A stretch of 7,393 nt of DNA from Nocardioides sp. Lineage in GTDB: Bacteria; Actinomycetota; Actinomycetes; Propionibacteriales; Nocardioidaceae. The notes beneath the pieces were generated by a model. It had not been told where the DNA came from. It made no database searches and saw only the letters and a list, made by a program, of their open reading frames with translations. This document shows, piece after piece, positions 1-5,295 of this stretch (position 1 is the stretch's first letter; each line of letters begins with the position of its first letter). Position numbers and translations under genes: made by a program. The stretch covers positions 8,111-15,503 of the forward strand of contig DOWL01000167.1 in assembly GCA_003519585.1 (NCBI GenBank), written 5' to 3'.

Positions 1-48
1 GCGAGCCAGGCGCCCGGCGAGCGCAGCGAGCGTCGCCGCGGACTCGGG
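1..48. other. Non-coding GC-rich edge sequence
   Basis: No convincing gene is visible here. The stretch holds interleaved GCGAGCGCAGCGAGCG-type sequence with 6-bp inverted arms CGGCGA and TCGCCG, a pattern I recognise as common between genes in high-GC actinobacteria. It may be part of the transcription end of the minus-strand gene whose stop is at 100, but no T-tract is present and the window edge cuts the context. Confidence 0.4.
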
Positions 49-102
49 GCCGAGACTCGCCGGGGTATTCAGTCAGCCGAGACTCGCCGGGGTATTCAGT
101 CA
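49..102. repeat. Perfect 27-bp tandem duplication
   Basis: Two identical 27-bp units lie head to tail at 49-75 and 76-102. Each begins GCCGAGACTCGCC and ends GGTATTCAGTCA, and I see no mismatch between them. The unit contains the short palindrome CGAGACTCG. The right-hand unit ends in the three bases that form the stop codon of the minus-strand gene at 100-570, so the duplication sits immediately after that gene. Because 27 is a multiple of three, the duplication also repeats the TGA in frame at 73-75. It may be a recent slippage event or part of a dispersed repeat; there is no sign that it codes. Confidence 0.9.
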
Positions 103-570
103 GGCACCGTGTAGGTAGGCGCTGGTGTCCTTGTGCCACAGGAAGTAGACGGCCGCCGCCTCGAGTGGGAACGAGACCACCGAGAGCACCATGAACGTCG
201 CCGGAGCTCCGGTGCGCAGCCCCGCGATGGTGCCGACGGCGAGGAAGAAGAGCGTGAGCGTCAGTGCGATGCGAGCCCAGCCGTAGCCACCCCGCAAGAA
301 GGCGGCGAGCACGAGGATCAGGCCCGCCACCACGACGAACAGCACCAGCGCCACCGGCACGAACGCCGGGACGTGCACTTCGCCGTTCTTGACCGCCTCG
401 AGCCCTTCGGTGCGCAGCACCTTCCGGGTGTCGGGTCGGCCTTCCGCCCACGACCGGATCAGCTGGTCGCGCAGCAGCACGATCAGCACGGTGACCACGC
501 CGCCGAGCACGACCAGCGCGCTGAGCATCCGGGTGGCCCACGTCACCGAGGCCGGCTGCTGCTCGCTCAC
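100..570 (-). CDS. Four-helix membrane protein, function unknown
   Basis: This is a 156-residue integral membrane protein that I cannot assign to a named family. Four hydrophobic segments are visible at about residues 13-33, 69-92, 98-118 and 123-145. A polar loop between the first two (about 34-66) carries several charged residues. The short tail after the last segment reads WHKDTSAYLHGA and is probably cytoplasmic. I chose the GTG start at 570 because AGGAAGGGG (577-585 on this strand) lies six bases upstream, a good Shine-Dalgarno fit. An in-frame ATG at 612 would add 14 polar residues, lacks such a site and would run into the divergent gene. Its start is only 26 bases from that of the neighbouring deacylase-like gene, so its promoter must lie in or near the beginning of that gene. 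Small multi-helix proteins of this kind are common in actinobacteria and usually uncharacterised. Confidence 0.8.
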   Translation of the reverse strand: MSEQQPASVTWATRMLSALVVLGGVVTVLIVLLRDQLIRSWAEGRPDTRKVLRTEGLEAVKNGEVHVPAFVPVALVLFVVVAGLILVLAAFLRGGYGWARIALTLTLFFLAVGTIAGLRTGAPATFMVLSVVSFPLEAAAVYFLWHKDTSAYLHGA

Positions 571-576
571 CCCGAG

Positions 577-585
577 CCCCTTCCT
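577..585 (-). promoter_or_regulatory. Ribosome binding site deciding the GTG start at 570
   Basis: Read on the minus strand the sequence is AGGAAGGGG, ending six bases before the GTG at 570. It is the clearest Shine-Dalgarno site at the start of any gene in the window and is the reason for preferring this start over the ATG at 612. Its last base overlaps the -10-like box of the divergent gene. Confidence 0.65.
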
Positions 586-590
586 AGGCT
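585..590 (+). promoter_or_regulatory. Putative -10 box for a leaderless mRNA (deacylase-like gene)
   Basis: TAGGCT matches the actinobacterial -10 pattern TANNNT and ends six bases before the ATG at 597. That places transcription start at or next to the A of the start codon, so the message would be leaderless. This fits the absence of a Shine-Dalgarno site upstream. The TAG of the box is also an in-frame stop, so 597 is the first possible start. No good -35 hexamer is visible. Confidence 0.5.
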
Positions 591-596
591 GTCCCC

Positions 597-1082
597 ATGT
601 CTGAGCCCGCATCCGCCGAGCACCCGTCCATCGTCCGGTTCCGCGAGGCGCACGCGCGGCTCGGGGGCACCGGTGAGGTCGTCATTCTGCCCGACTCGGT
701 CCACACGGCCGCACTGGCCGCCGAAGCGTTGGGGTGCGAGGTGGGTGCGATCGCCAACAGCCTGCTCTTCGATGCCGCCGGCGAGCCGGTCCTGATCCTC
801 ACCTCCGGCTCCCACCGGGTGAACACCACGGCCACCGCCGAGCGGATCGGCGTACCGGAGCTGAAGCGGGCCAGCCCCGACTTCGTCCGCCAGCACACGG
901 GCCAGGTGATCGGCGGCGTCTCCCCCATCGCGCACCCTGCCCCGGTGCCGACCTGGCTCGACCGGCAACTGCAGGAGTACGACGTGGTGTGGGCCGCCGC
1001 CGGCCACCCAGCGGCGGTCTTCTCGACCAGCTACGACGAGCTGGCCCGGCTGACCGGCGCGTCGACCGTCGATGTTGAGTGA
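597..1082 (+). CDS. YbaK/ProX-family aminoacyl-tRNA deacylase-like protein
   Basis: This 161-residue protein is a single YbaK/EbsC domain, the fold that hydrolyses mischarged tRNAs in trans (for example Cys-tRNA-Pro or Ala-tRNA-Pro). Family-like blocks are IANSLLF (52-58), VLILTSGSHRVN (65-76), IGGVSPIAHP (105-114) near the end of the pocket, and a C-terminal VWAAAGHPAAVFSTSYDEL (131-149). The length is normal for a stand-alone member. By eye, the position where YbaK and ProX carry their essential lysine is Asn54 here, so either this is a divergent subclass or it does not use the usual chemistry. The ATG at 597 is the first start after an in-frame stop and lies six bases past a -10-like box. 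The gene is divergent from the membrane-protein gene and appears monocistronic, being followed by 144 bases of repeats. Fold assignment is secure; substrate is unknown. Confidence 0.88.
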   Translation: MSEPASAEHPSIVRFREAHARLGGTGEVVILPDSVHTAALAAEALGCEVGAIANSLLFDAAGEPVLILTSGSHRVNTTATAERIGVPELKRASPDFVRQHTGQVIGGVSPIAHPAPVPTWLDRQLQEYDVVWAAAGHPAAVFSTSYDELARLTGASTVDVE

Positions 1083-1096
1083 GGCTTCGACTCAAC
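1074..1096 (+). terminator. Weak hairpin overlapping the end of the deacylase-like gene
   Basis: GTTGAGT (1074-1080) pairs with ACTCAAC (1090-1096) across a nine-base loop. The stem overlaps the last codons and the TGA stop at 1080-1082. There is no T-run after it, so termination is only a possibility. The loop GAGGCTTCG is itself one copy of the short repeat found at 1114 and 1165, so the hairpin could be a by-product of that repeat. Confidence 0.3.
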
Positions 1097-1190
1097 CAGG
1101 TGCCCTTGCTGCGGAGGTCTCGACAAGCTCGACCAGCGGAGCGCAAGGGGGTGCCCTCGCTGCGGAGGCTTCGCGGCTCGCGAGCTCGCA
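1081..1190. repeat. Cluster of degenerate short intergenic repeats
   Basis: Three decayed copies of a GAGG(C/T)(T/C)TCG-headed element begin at 1081, 1114 and 1165. The middle copy has the fullest form, GAGGTCTCGACAAGCTCG followed by ACCAGCGG, which resembles a short imperfect palindrome I recall as widespread between genes in Nocardioides-like and Micrococcales genomes. A 24-base block starting GGTGCCCT(T/C)GCTGCGGAGG occurs twice, at 1099-1122 and 1150-1173, with 21 of 24 bases identical. The palindrome GCTCGCGAGC sits at 1176-1185. The cluster fills nearly the whole gap between the deacylase-like gene and the DUF4126 gene; no coding sequence is apparent. Confidence 0.65.
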
Positions 1191-1214
1191 CCTCAGCCAA
1201 CGTCAACCGCTGAC

Positions 1215-1220
1215 TAGAGT
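1215..1220 (+). promoter_or_regulatory. Putative -10 box for a leaderless mRNA (operon 1227-4568)
   Basis: TAGAGT fits TANNNT and ends six bases before the GTG at 1227, the spacing expected when transcription begins at the start codon. The TAG is also an in-frame stop, so 1227 is the earliest start available. There is no Shine-Dalgarno site in the few bases between. This would be the promoter for the three-gene operon. I see no convincing -35 hexamer. Confidence 0.5.
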
Positions 1221-1226
1221 CGCGGA

Positions 1227-1841
1227 GTGGAGTCCCTGGCGCTGGCGTTCTCGAGCGGCTGGGCCAGCGGGATCAACGCCTATCTCGTGGTGCTCGTGCT
1301 GGGGATCGCAGACCGGGTCGGCGACTATCCCGACATCCCGAACGTGCTGGCCCGGTGGGACGTGCTCGCGATCGCCGGGTTCCTGTTCGCCATGGAGTTC
1401 GTCGCCGACAAGATCCCGTACCTCGATTCGACGTGGGATGCGATCTCGACGCTGATCCGCCCGACGGCGGGCGCGGTCATCGGGGCGCTGCTCGCCGGCA
1501 CGGTCGCCGAGGATGCCTCCCTCGACGTGATCGTGCTGAGCGCGGTCGGCGGCGGCACCGCGCTGCTGTCCCACCTCAGCAAGGCCGGCCTGCGGCTTGC
1601 CATCAACACCTCGCCGGAGCCGGCCACGAACATCGGCGTCAGCCTCCTCGAGGACTTCTCGGTCCTCGTCATCATCGCGTTCGCGGTCGAGCACCCGCGG
1701 CTCGCCGCGGCCATCGCCGCCGTCCTGCTCGTGGCAGGTCTGGTGCTGCTCTTCCTCGCCGCGAAGCTGGTCCGGCGCGGCTGGCGGCGATGGAAGTCGC
1801 GAGGCCGGTCCACAGATCGGCCGACGGGCACTGTTCCGTGA
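1227..1841 (+). CDS. DUF4126 family membrane protein
   Basis: This 204-residue integral membrane protein belongs, by recognisable sequence style, to the DUF4126 family, whose molecular role is not known to me. Characteristic blocks are SGINAYLVVLVLG (14-26), EFVADKIPYLDSTWDAI (57-73), and SKAGLRLAINTSPEP (118-132) with NIGVSLLEDF (135-144). Hydrophobic helices are visible around 18-28, 46-60, 80-110, 145-153 and 160-180. The last about 24 residues (RRGWRRWKSRGRSTDRPTG) are strongly basic and probably cytoplasmic. The GTG start is the first after an in-frame stop and sits six bases past a -10-like box, so translation is probably leaderless. The stop overlaps the next gene's start by four bases (GTGA), which indicates cotranscription and translational coupling with the ATP-grasp gene. 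A transporter or membrane-anchor role for the operon is only a guess. Confidence 0.88.
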   Translation: MESLALAFSSGWASGINAYLVVLVLGIADRVGDYPDIPNVLARWDVLAIAGFLFAMEFVADKIPYLDSTWDAISTLIRPTAGAVIGALLAGTVAEDASLDVIVLSAVGGGTALLSHLSKAGLRLAINTSPEPATNIGVSLLEDFSVLVIIAFAVEHPRLAAAIAAVLLVAGLVLLFLAAKLVRRGWRRWKSRGRSTDRPTGTVP

Positions 1842-3244
1842 CCGACCTGCGCGACCCCGTCGTCCGTGCCGAGGTCACCGACCGCTTGGGTGCCGTCTGG
1901 GCCGGCCGGCCGGTCGTCATCGGGCCGTTCGTGCTCGCCGGCGCGACGCCGTACGTCGGCTGGTTCCGCGACCTGGGCTGTCCCGTCCTCGTGGTGGCCA
2001 CGACGAGGGGCGCCGGGGACGTGCCCGCCGACGGTGAGTGCGAGGTGGTGATGCTCCCGACCCCGGCCACCGCGTCGATGACCGACGAACTGCGCACGCA
2101 CGACCGGCTGGCGCATCACCTCCCTGACGAGGTTCGCTCGGCGATCGACGTCTTCGACCCCCCACGTCGGGGCAGTTGGTTCACGACCCCGTTCGTCACC
2201 ACCGACGAGCCCATCGACGGGCGACCGGTCACGGGCGGCCGACCGGCTTCGTTCCTCGCGCTCGAGGACAAGCTGCTGGCCGACGCGATGTGGGACGCCG
2301 CCGGAGTCGAGCGTGCGGCGTACCACGTGCTCGAGGTCAGCGATGGCCTCGGGCTCGCCGCCGCCTCGCTCCAGCTGGCGAGCCCGCTGGGGGTCGTGTG
2401 GACCGGCGATGCGCGCGACGGCTTCAACGGGGGCGGCAACTACGTGCGCTGGCTCCGCGACGCGGACGACCGTGCCCGGGCACTGGCGTTCTTCCGCCCC
2501 CGGTGCGACCGGGTCCGGGTGATGCCGTTCCTGGATGGAGTGCCGTGCTCGATCCACGGCTTCGTGCTGCCCGACGGGACCGCCGCGCTCCGCCCCGTCG
2601 AGATCGTGGTGCTCCGAGACCCGGTGACGCGGACGCTCCGGTACTGCGGCCTCGGCACCACCTGGGACCCACCGCCGGCGGACCGGGAGGCGATGCGGGA
2701 GGCCGTACGTCGCGTCGGCGCCCAGCTGCAGCGCGAGCACGGCTACCGGGGCGCGTTCGGGATCGACGGGGTCCTCACGGCCGACGGCTTCCGACCGACC
2801 GAACTCAACACCCGGATGTCGGCCGGTGCGACGACCGTCGGCGACGTGGATCGCCGGTTCTTCACCTTCCTGCAGGCCGCCCTGGTCGCCGGGGTCGAGA
2901 CCGGGCTCACGGCCGCCGACGTCGAGGGGCTGGTCCCGGAGATGGACTCGCAGCGCACCGGGAAGGTGATCTACGTCGGCGAGGGGATCCAGGTGGAGGA
3001 CGACACCTACCCGCTGGCCTGGGACGGCACGTCGTTCTCGCGGGCCGCGAGTGAGACCGGCAACCAGTTCTCGATCGGCGCCACGCCCAGTGGCCTGTTC
3101 GCCAAGGTCGACCCGTGCGCAGAGCTCGTGCGCGGCCGGCGGTTGGCACCGATCAGCGCCGCGCTGGCGGCGTACGTCGACACGACGTACGGCGCCGGGC
3201 TGAGTGCGGTCGAGCCGGCACCGGATGTGCGGGTCAGCTCGTGA
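1838..3244 (+). CDS. ATP-grasp domain ligase, substrate unknown
   Basis: This 468-residue protein has ATP-grasp hallmarks. ATP-grasp enzymes usually join a carboxylate to an amine or other nucleophile through an acyl-phosphate. After an N-terminal Rossmann-like preATP-grasp region (VVIGPFVLAGATP, 26-38), LEDKLLADAMWDAAGV (142-157) supplies a likely ATP-contacting lysine (K145). NGGGNYVRW (197-205) is a glycine-rich loop. VMPFLDGVPCSIHGF (228-242) resembles the hinge strand. GIDGVLTADGFRPTELNTRM (308-327) holds the acidic and Asn residues expected to bind magnesium (E322, N324). The C-terminal about 110 residues form an extra domain I do not recognise. The start is the GTG at 1838, which overlaps the upstream stop; an upstream extension of the frame runs through the DUF4126 gene and is not real. 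It is the middle gene of the operon. Peptide, polyketide-amide or lipid ligase roles are all possible; I cannot choose. Confidence 0.85.
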   Translation: MTDLRDPVVRAEVTDRLGAVWAGRPVVIGPFVLAGATPYVGWFRDLGCPVLVVATTRGAGDVPADGECEVVMLPTPATASMTDELRTHDRLAHHLPDEVRSAIDVFDPPRRGSWFTTPFVTTDEPIDGRPVTGGRPASFLALEDKLLADAMWDAAGVERAAYHVLEVSDGLGLAAASLQLASPLGVVWTGDARDGFNGGGNYVRWLRDADDRARALAFFRPRCDRVRVMPFLDGVPCSIHGFVLPDGTAALRPVEIVVLRDPVTRTLRYCGLGTTWDPPPADREAMREAVRRVGAQLQREHGYRGAFGIDGVLTADGFRPTELNTRMSAGATTVGDVDRRFFTFLQAALVAGVETGLTAADVEGLVPEMDSQRTGKVIYVGEGIQVEDDTYPLAWDGTSFSRAASETGNQFSIGATPSGLFAKVDPCAELVRGRRLAPISAALAAYVDTTYGAGLSAVEPAPDVRVSS

Positions 3245-3263
3245 GAGGTGTCGTGAGCGACCG

Positions 3264-4568
3264 ATGAGAGTGGTGGTGGTCGGCGGCGGCTTCGGTGGAC
3301 TGGCGTCGGCGGCCCGGCTGGCCAAACTCGGCCACGACGTCACGCTGCTCGAGCGGCTGGAGACGCTCGGTGGCGCCGTCTCGACCGTCGCCGCCGACGG
3401 CTTCGAGTGGGACGCCGGCCCGACCGCGACGCTGCTGCCCGCAGTGGTGCGCGACCTGTTCCGCAAGAGTGGCCGGCCGCTGGAGCGGGAGCTCGGGTTC
3501 GAGCTCGAGCCGCTCGACCTGGTGCGCGAACACTGGTTCGCGGACGGCACGGTCGTAGCCCTGCCCGGCCACTCCCGGGCCGCGCAGCGGCAGGCCTTCG
3601 ACACGCTCGGTGCCGGGCTCGGCGAGCGCTGGGTCAGCTACGTCGACTCGTTCAGCGACGACTGGGAGGTGCTGCGTCGCGCCTACTTCGAGTCCGCCTG
3701 GGATCCCGGCGACCTCTCTCGTGAGGTTGCCGCGCGGCTCGACAGCCGGGAGATGTTGCACAAGCGGCTGCGTAGAACGTTCAAGGACGAACGGCTCCGG
3801 TTGGTCGCCGGGCACCCGTTCGTCGCGGAGGGCCACGACCTGCGCAACGTCCCGGCGTGGGCCGGGCTCGTGTCCTACCTCGAGCGCCAGTTCGGCACCT
3901 GGACACTGCCCGGCGGGATGGGGCGCCTCTCTGCGCTGCTGACCGATCGGCTGGCCACCCGTCGAGTGACAGTCGAACGAGGCGTCACCGCCACCGACCT
4001 GATCGTCCGCTCCGGCCGGGTGGTCGCCGTAGCTACCGCGTCGGGCCAGATCGACGCCGACGCGGTCGTCTGCGCCGTCGACCCGCGGCTGCTGCCCGCG
4101 CTGGCGCCGTACGTCGAGCGCACGATGCCCGCGATGCCACCGGTGATCTGTCACGTCGGCGTGGCCTCGCCGGTGCCCGGACTGGCACCCGAGGTCGTGC
4201 TCCACGGCAACCCCATGCTGGTCCTACGCACCGGCGGGCAAGCACCCACCGGCGGGGCGGCGTACACCGTGCATGGCCGCGGCCGGCTCGCCGAGGACAT
4301 CCTCACGGCACTCGCCCGGCAGGGCATCGACCTGCGCGCCGACCTGGTCTCCCGGGTCGACGAGACCCCGCGCGACCTCGTCGAGCGCTGGCAGAGCTCG
4401 CCGTACGGCGTGCTCTGGCAGGGCCGGGGCACAGTGCGGCAGCGGCTCGGCCCGCGAACCCCCATCGCGGGGGTGTACGCCGCCGGCGCGCATGCCACGC
4501 CAGGTGCTGGGCTGCCGTTCGTCGGACTCTCCGCGGCGTTGGTGGCGCAGGTGGTGGGTCCCGCCTGA
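3264..4568 (+). CDS. CrtI-like FAD-dependent oxidoreductase (phytoene desaturase/amine oxidase superfamily)
   Basis: This 434-residue protein is an FAD-binding oxidoreductase. The N-terminus VVVVGGGFGGLASAARLAKL (3-22) is a dinucleotide-binding beta-alpha-beta unit, with E30 (LLERLE) at the end of the second strand for the ribose. GFEWDAGPTATLLP (46-59) matches the CrtI-type block after the Rossmann fold. TWTLPGGMGRLSALL (212-226) is the substrate-domain/FAD-contact motif. GVYAAGAHATPGAGLPFVGL (403-422) is the CrtI-style C-terminal FAD motif. At 434 residues it is somewhat shorter than typical bacterial phytoene desaturases (about 490-510 from memory), so the carotenoid substrate should not be assumed. 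The ATG at 3264 puts the glycine motif at the very N-terminus; upstream GTG or ATG options add unrelated residues. It follows the ATP-grasp stop by 19 bases with only a weak purine-rich site, so it is the last gene of the operon. No phytoene synthase is visible nearby. Confidence 0.85.
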   Translation: MRVVVVGGGFGGLASAARLAKLGHDVTLLERLETLGGAVSTVAADGFEWDAGPTATLLPAVVRDLFRKSGRPLERELGFELEPLDLVREHWFADGTVVALPGHSRAAQRQAFDTLGAGLGERWVSYVDSFSDDWEVLRRAYFESAWDPGDLSREVAARLDSREMLHKRLRRTFKDERLRLVAGHPFVAEGHDLRNVPAWAGLVSYLERQFGTWTLPGGMGRLSALLTDRLATRRVTVERGVTATDLIVRSGRVVAVATASGQIDADAVVCAVDPRLLPALAPYVERTMPAMPPVICHVGVASPVPGLAPEVVLHGNPMLVLRTGGQAPTGGAAYTVHGRGRLAEDILTALARQGIDLRADLVSRVDETPRDLVERWQSSPYGVLWQGRGTVRQRLGPRTPIAGVYAAGAHATPGAGLPFVGLSAALVAQVVGPA

Positions 4569-4571
4569 GGC

Positions 4572-4599
4572 GAGTTTCGTCGGCTGGCCGACGAAACTC
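4572..4599. terminator. Perfect hairpin between convergent genes (bidirectional terminator)
   Basis: GAGTTTCGTCGGC (4572-4584) and GCCGACGAAACTC (4587-4599) are perfect inverted arms of 13 bases separated by only TG, so the practical fold is a 12-bp stem with a four-base loop. It occupies almost the whole gap between the operon's stop (4568) and the convergent SIMPL gene's stop codon, which begins at 4600. No T-run follows on either strand, but U-poor stable hairpins commonly mark transcript ends in high-GC actinobacteria. Its position makes a shared terminator the simplest reading. Confidence 0.75.
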
Positions 4600-5181
4600 T
4601 CAGCTCAGCGACCAGGTCACCGTCAGCATCGCAGTGAGTGAGGTCTCGCCCGGCTGCAGCCCGACGTCCGCCTTGGCCATGGCGAACGCGACCGGCGCCA
4701 CCGACCCGGCACCGCCCTCAGCGACCGCTTCGACCTGGCCGAGCCGGGCATCGGCCAGCGCCGCAAGGTGCTCGGCCTTGACGCGAGCGTCGGCGAACGC
4801 AGCTTCCCGGGCCTGGATCACTGCTGGCGAGGGGTCCTTGACGGTCAGGTCCACGCCTTCGACCACCAGCCGGGAGCCGATCTCATAGGCGAGCTTCGCC
4901 AGCAGCTCGTTGGCCACCGCCAACTCGCCGGTGGCAATGGTCATCGTGTGGCGAGCTTCGTACCCAGGCTGCTGACCCTGCTCGTGGGTGGGCCAGACCG
5001 ACAGGTTGACCGTCGACACGACCAGGTCGGCCGCCGCCGCGACCACCTCGGCCCGGGCGGACTCGGCCCCGGCCAGCGCCTCCGCGAGCGACCGCGCCCG
5101 GTGTACGGCGGAGAGCCGGATCAGGGCAGTGTCGGGAACGGTGGTCGCCAGGCCGTGGCCGGTGACGGTAAGGGTGCGCAC
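4600..5181 (-). CDS. SIMPL (DUF541) domain protein, probably cytoplasmic
   Basis: This 193-residue protein is a single SIMPL/DUF541 domain. Members of this family include periplasmic and surface proteins linked to stress and signalling, but the biochemical role is unclear. Seen here are the start VTGHGLATTVPDTA (6-19), matching the family's short first strand followed by a Pro-Asp turn, a central VSTVNLSVWPTHEQGQQPGY block (55-74), an alanine-rich helix around 125-145 (REAAFADARVKAEHLAALA), and a final strand QPGETSLTAMLTVTWSL. Unlike many family members it lacks a signal peptide or lipobox: the domain begins at residue 4. The GTG at 5181 is the first start after an in-frame TAG and lies six bases past a -10-like box, so the short N-terminus is unlikely to be an annotation error. 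It reads toward the convergent operon and follows metF on the same strand, separated by the 62-bp palindrome. Confidence 0.85.
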   Translation of the reverse strand: MRTLTVTGHGLATTVPDTALIRLSAVHRARSLAEALAGAESARAEVVAAAADLVVSTVNLSVWPTHEQGQQPGYEARHTMTIATGELAVANELLAKLAYEIGSRLVVEGVDLTVKDPSPAVIQAREAAFADARVKAEHLAALADARLGQVEAVAEGGAGSVAPVAFAMAKADVGLQPGETSLTAMLTVTWSLS

Positions 5182-5187
5182 CCCACG

Positions 5188-5193
5188 AACCTA
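5188..5193 (-). promoter_or_regulatory. Putative -10 box for a leaderless mRNA (SIMPL gene)
   Basis: On the minus strand TAGGTT ends six bases before the GTG at 5181. The TAG is also an in-frame stop, ruling out a longer protein. The box overlaps CTATCCACA (5191-5199, plus strand), which differs by one base from the classical DnaA box. No clear -35 hexamer is present. Confidence 0.45.
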
Positions 5194-5219
5194 TCCACAG
5201 GGTGGAGGGCCTCCGCTCG

Positions 5220-5281
5220 CGTCGAGTGACGCGGATTGGTTGTTTCCACTGTGGATAACAACCAATCTGCGTCACTCGACG
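5220..5281. repeat. 62-bp near-perfect palindrome between metF and the SIMPL gene
   Basis: The arms are 25 bases each, 5220-5244 and 5257-5281, separated by 12 bases. Twenty-four of 25 positions are complementary and the other (5233 with 5268) is a G-T wobble. The left arm reads CGTCGAGTGACGC then GGATTGGTTGTT. The spacer TCCACTGTGGAT can itself pair further. Read from metF it lies 15 bases past the stop and could act as its terminator, although no T-run follows. The length, near-perfect symmetry and AT-richer inner arms are more like a small palindromic mobile repeat than an ordinary terminator. It ends 38 bases upstream of the SIMPL start and may also affect that promoter. Confidence 0.9.
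5250..5258 (-). promoter_or_regulatory. DnaA-box-like sequence at the palindrome apex
   Basis: On the minus strand this reads TTATCCACA, identical to the classical E. coli DnaA box. A one-mismatch version, CTATCCACA, lies at 5191-5199 on the plus strand. Actinobacterial DnaA boxes usually read TTGTCCACA, and TATCCACAG-like strings also occur by other routes in these genomes, so binding is unproven. Confidence 0.3.
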
Positions 5282-5295
5282 GAAACGACCACCAG

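Noticed and set aside
571..612. ATG start at 612 for the membrane protein gene
   Set aside because: It would overlap the divergent gene, adds a polar 14-residue lead, and lacks the strong Shine-Dalgarno site that precedes the GTG at 570.
133..795. 220-codon plus-strand frame across the first two genes
   Set aside because: The product is dominated by His, Arg, Glu and Asp typical of a shadow frame, and it spans a divergent gene boundary.
1355..1837. N-terminal extension of the ATP-grasp protein
   Set aside because: The frame is open upstream, but those 161 codons overlap the DUF4126 gene and translate to Arg-rich shadow sequence; the GTG overlap at 1838 is the natural start.
1325..3604. 759-codon open frame on the minus strand opposite the operon
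   Set aside because: It runs antisense to two well-supported enzymes with clear motifs, its product is rich in Arg, Ser, Pro and Gly, and it shows no recognisable domain. Long antisense frames are expected at this GC content.
5220..5281. CRISPR repeat or phage attachment site
   Set aside because: There is a single palindrome, no spaced direct repeats, and no cas, integrase or tRNA gene nearby.
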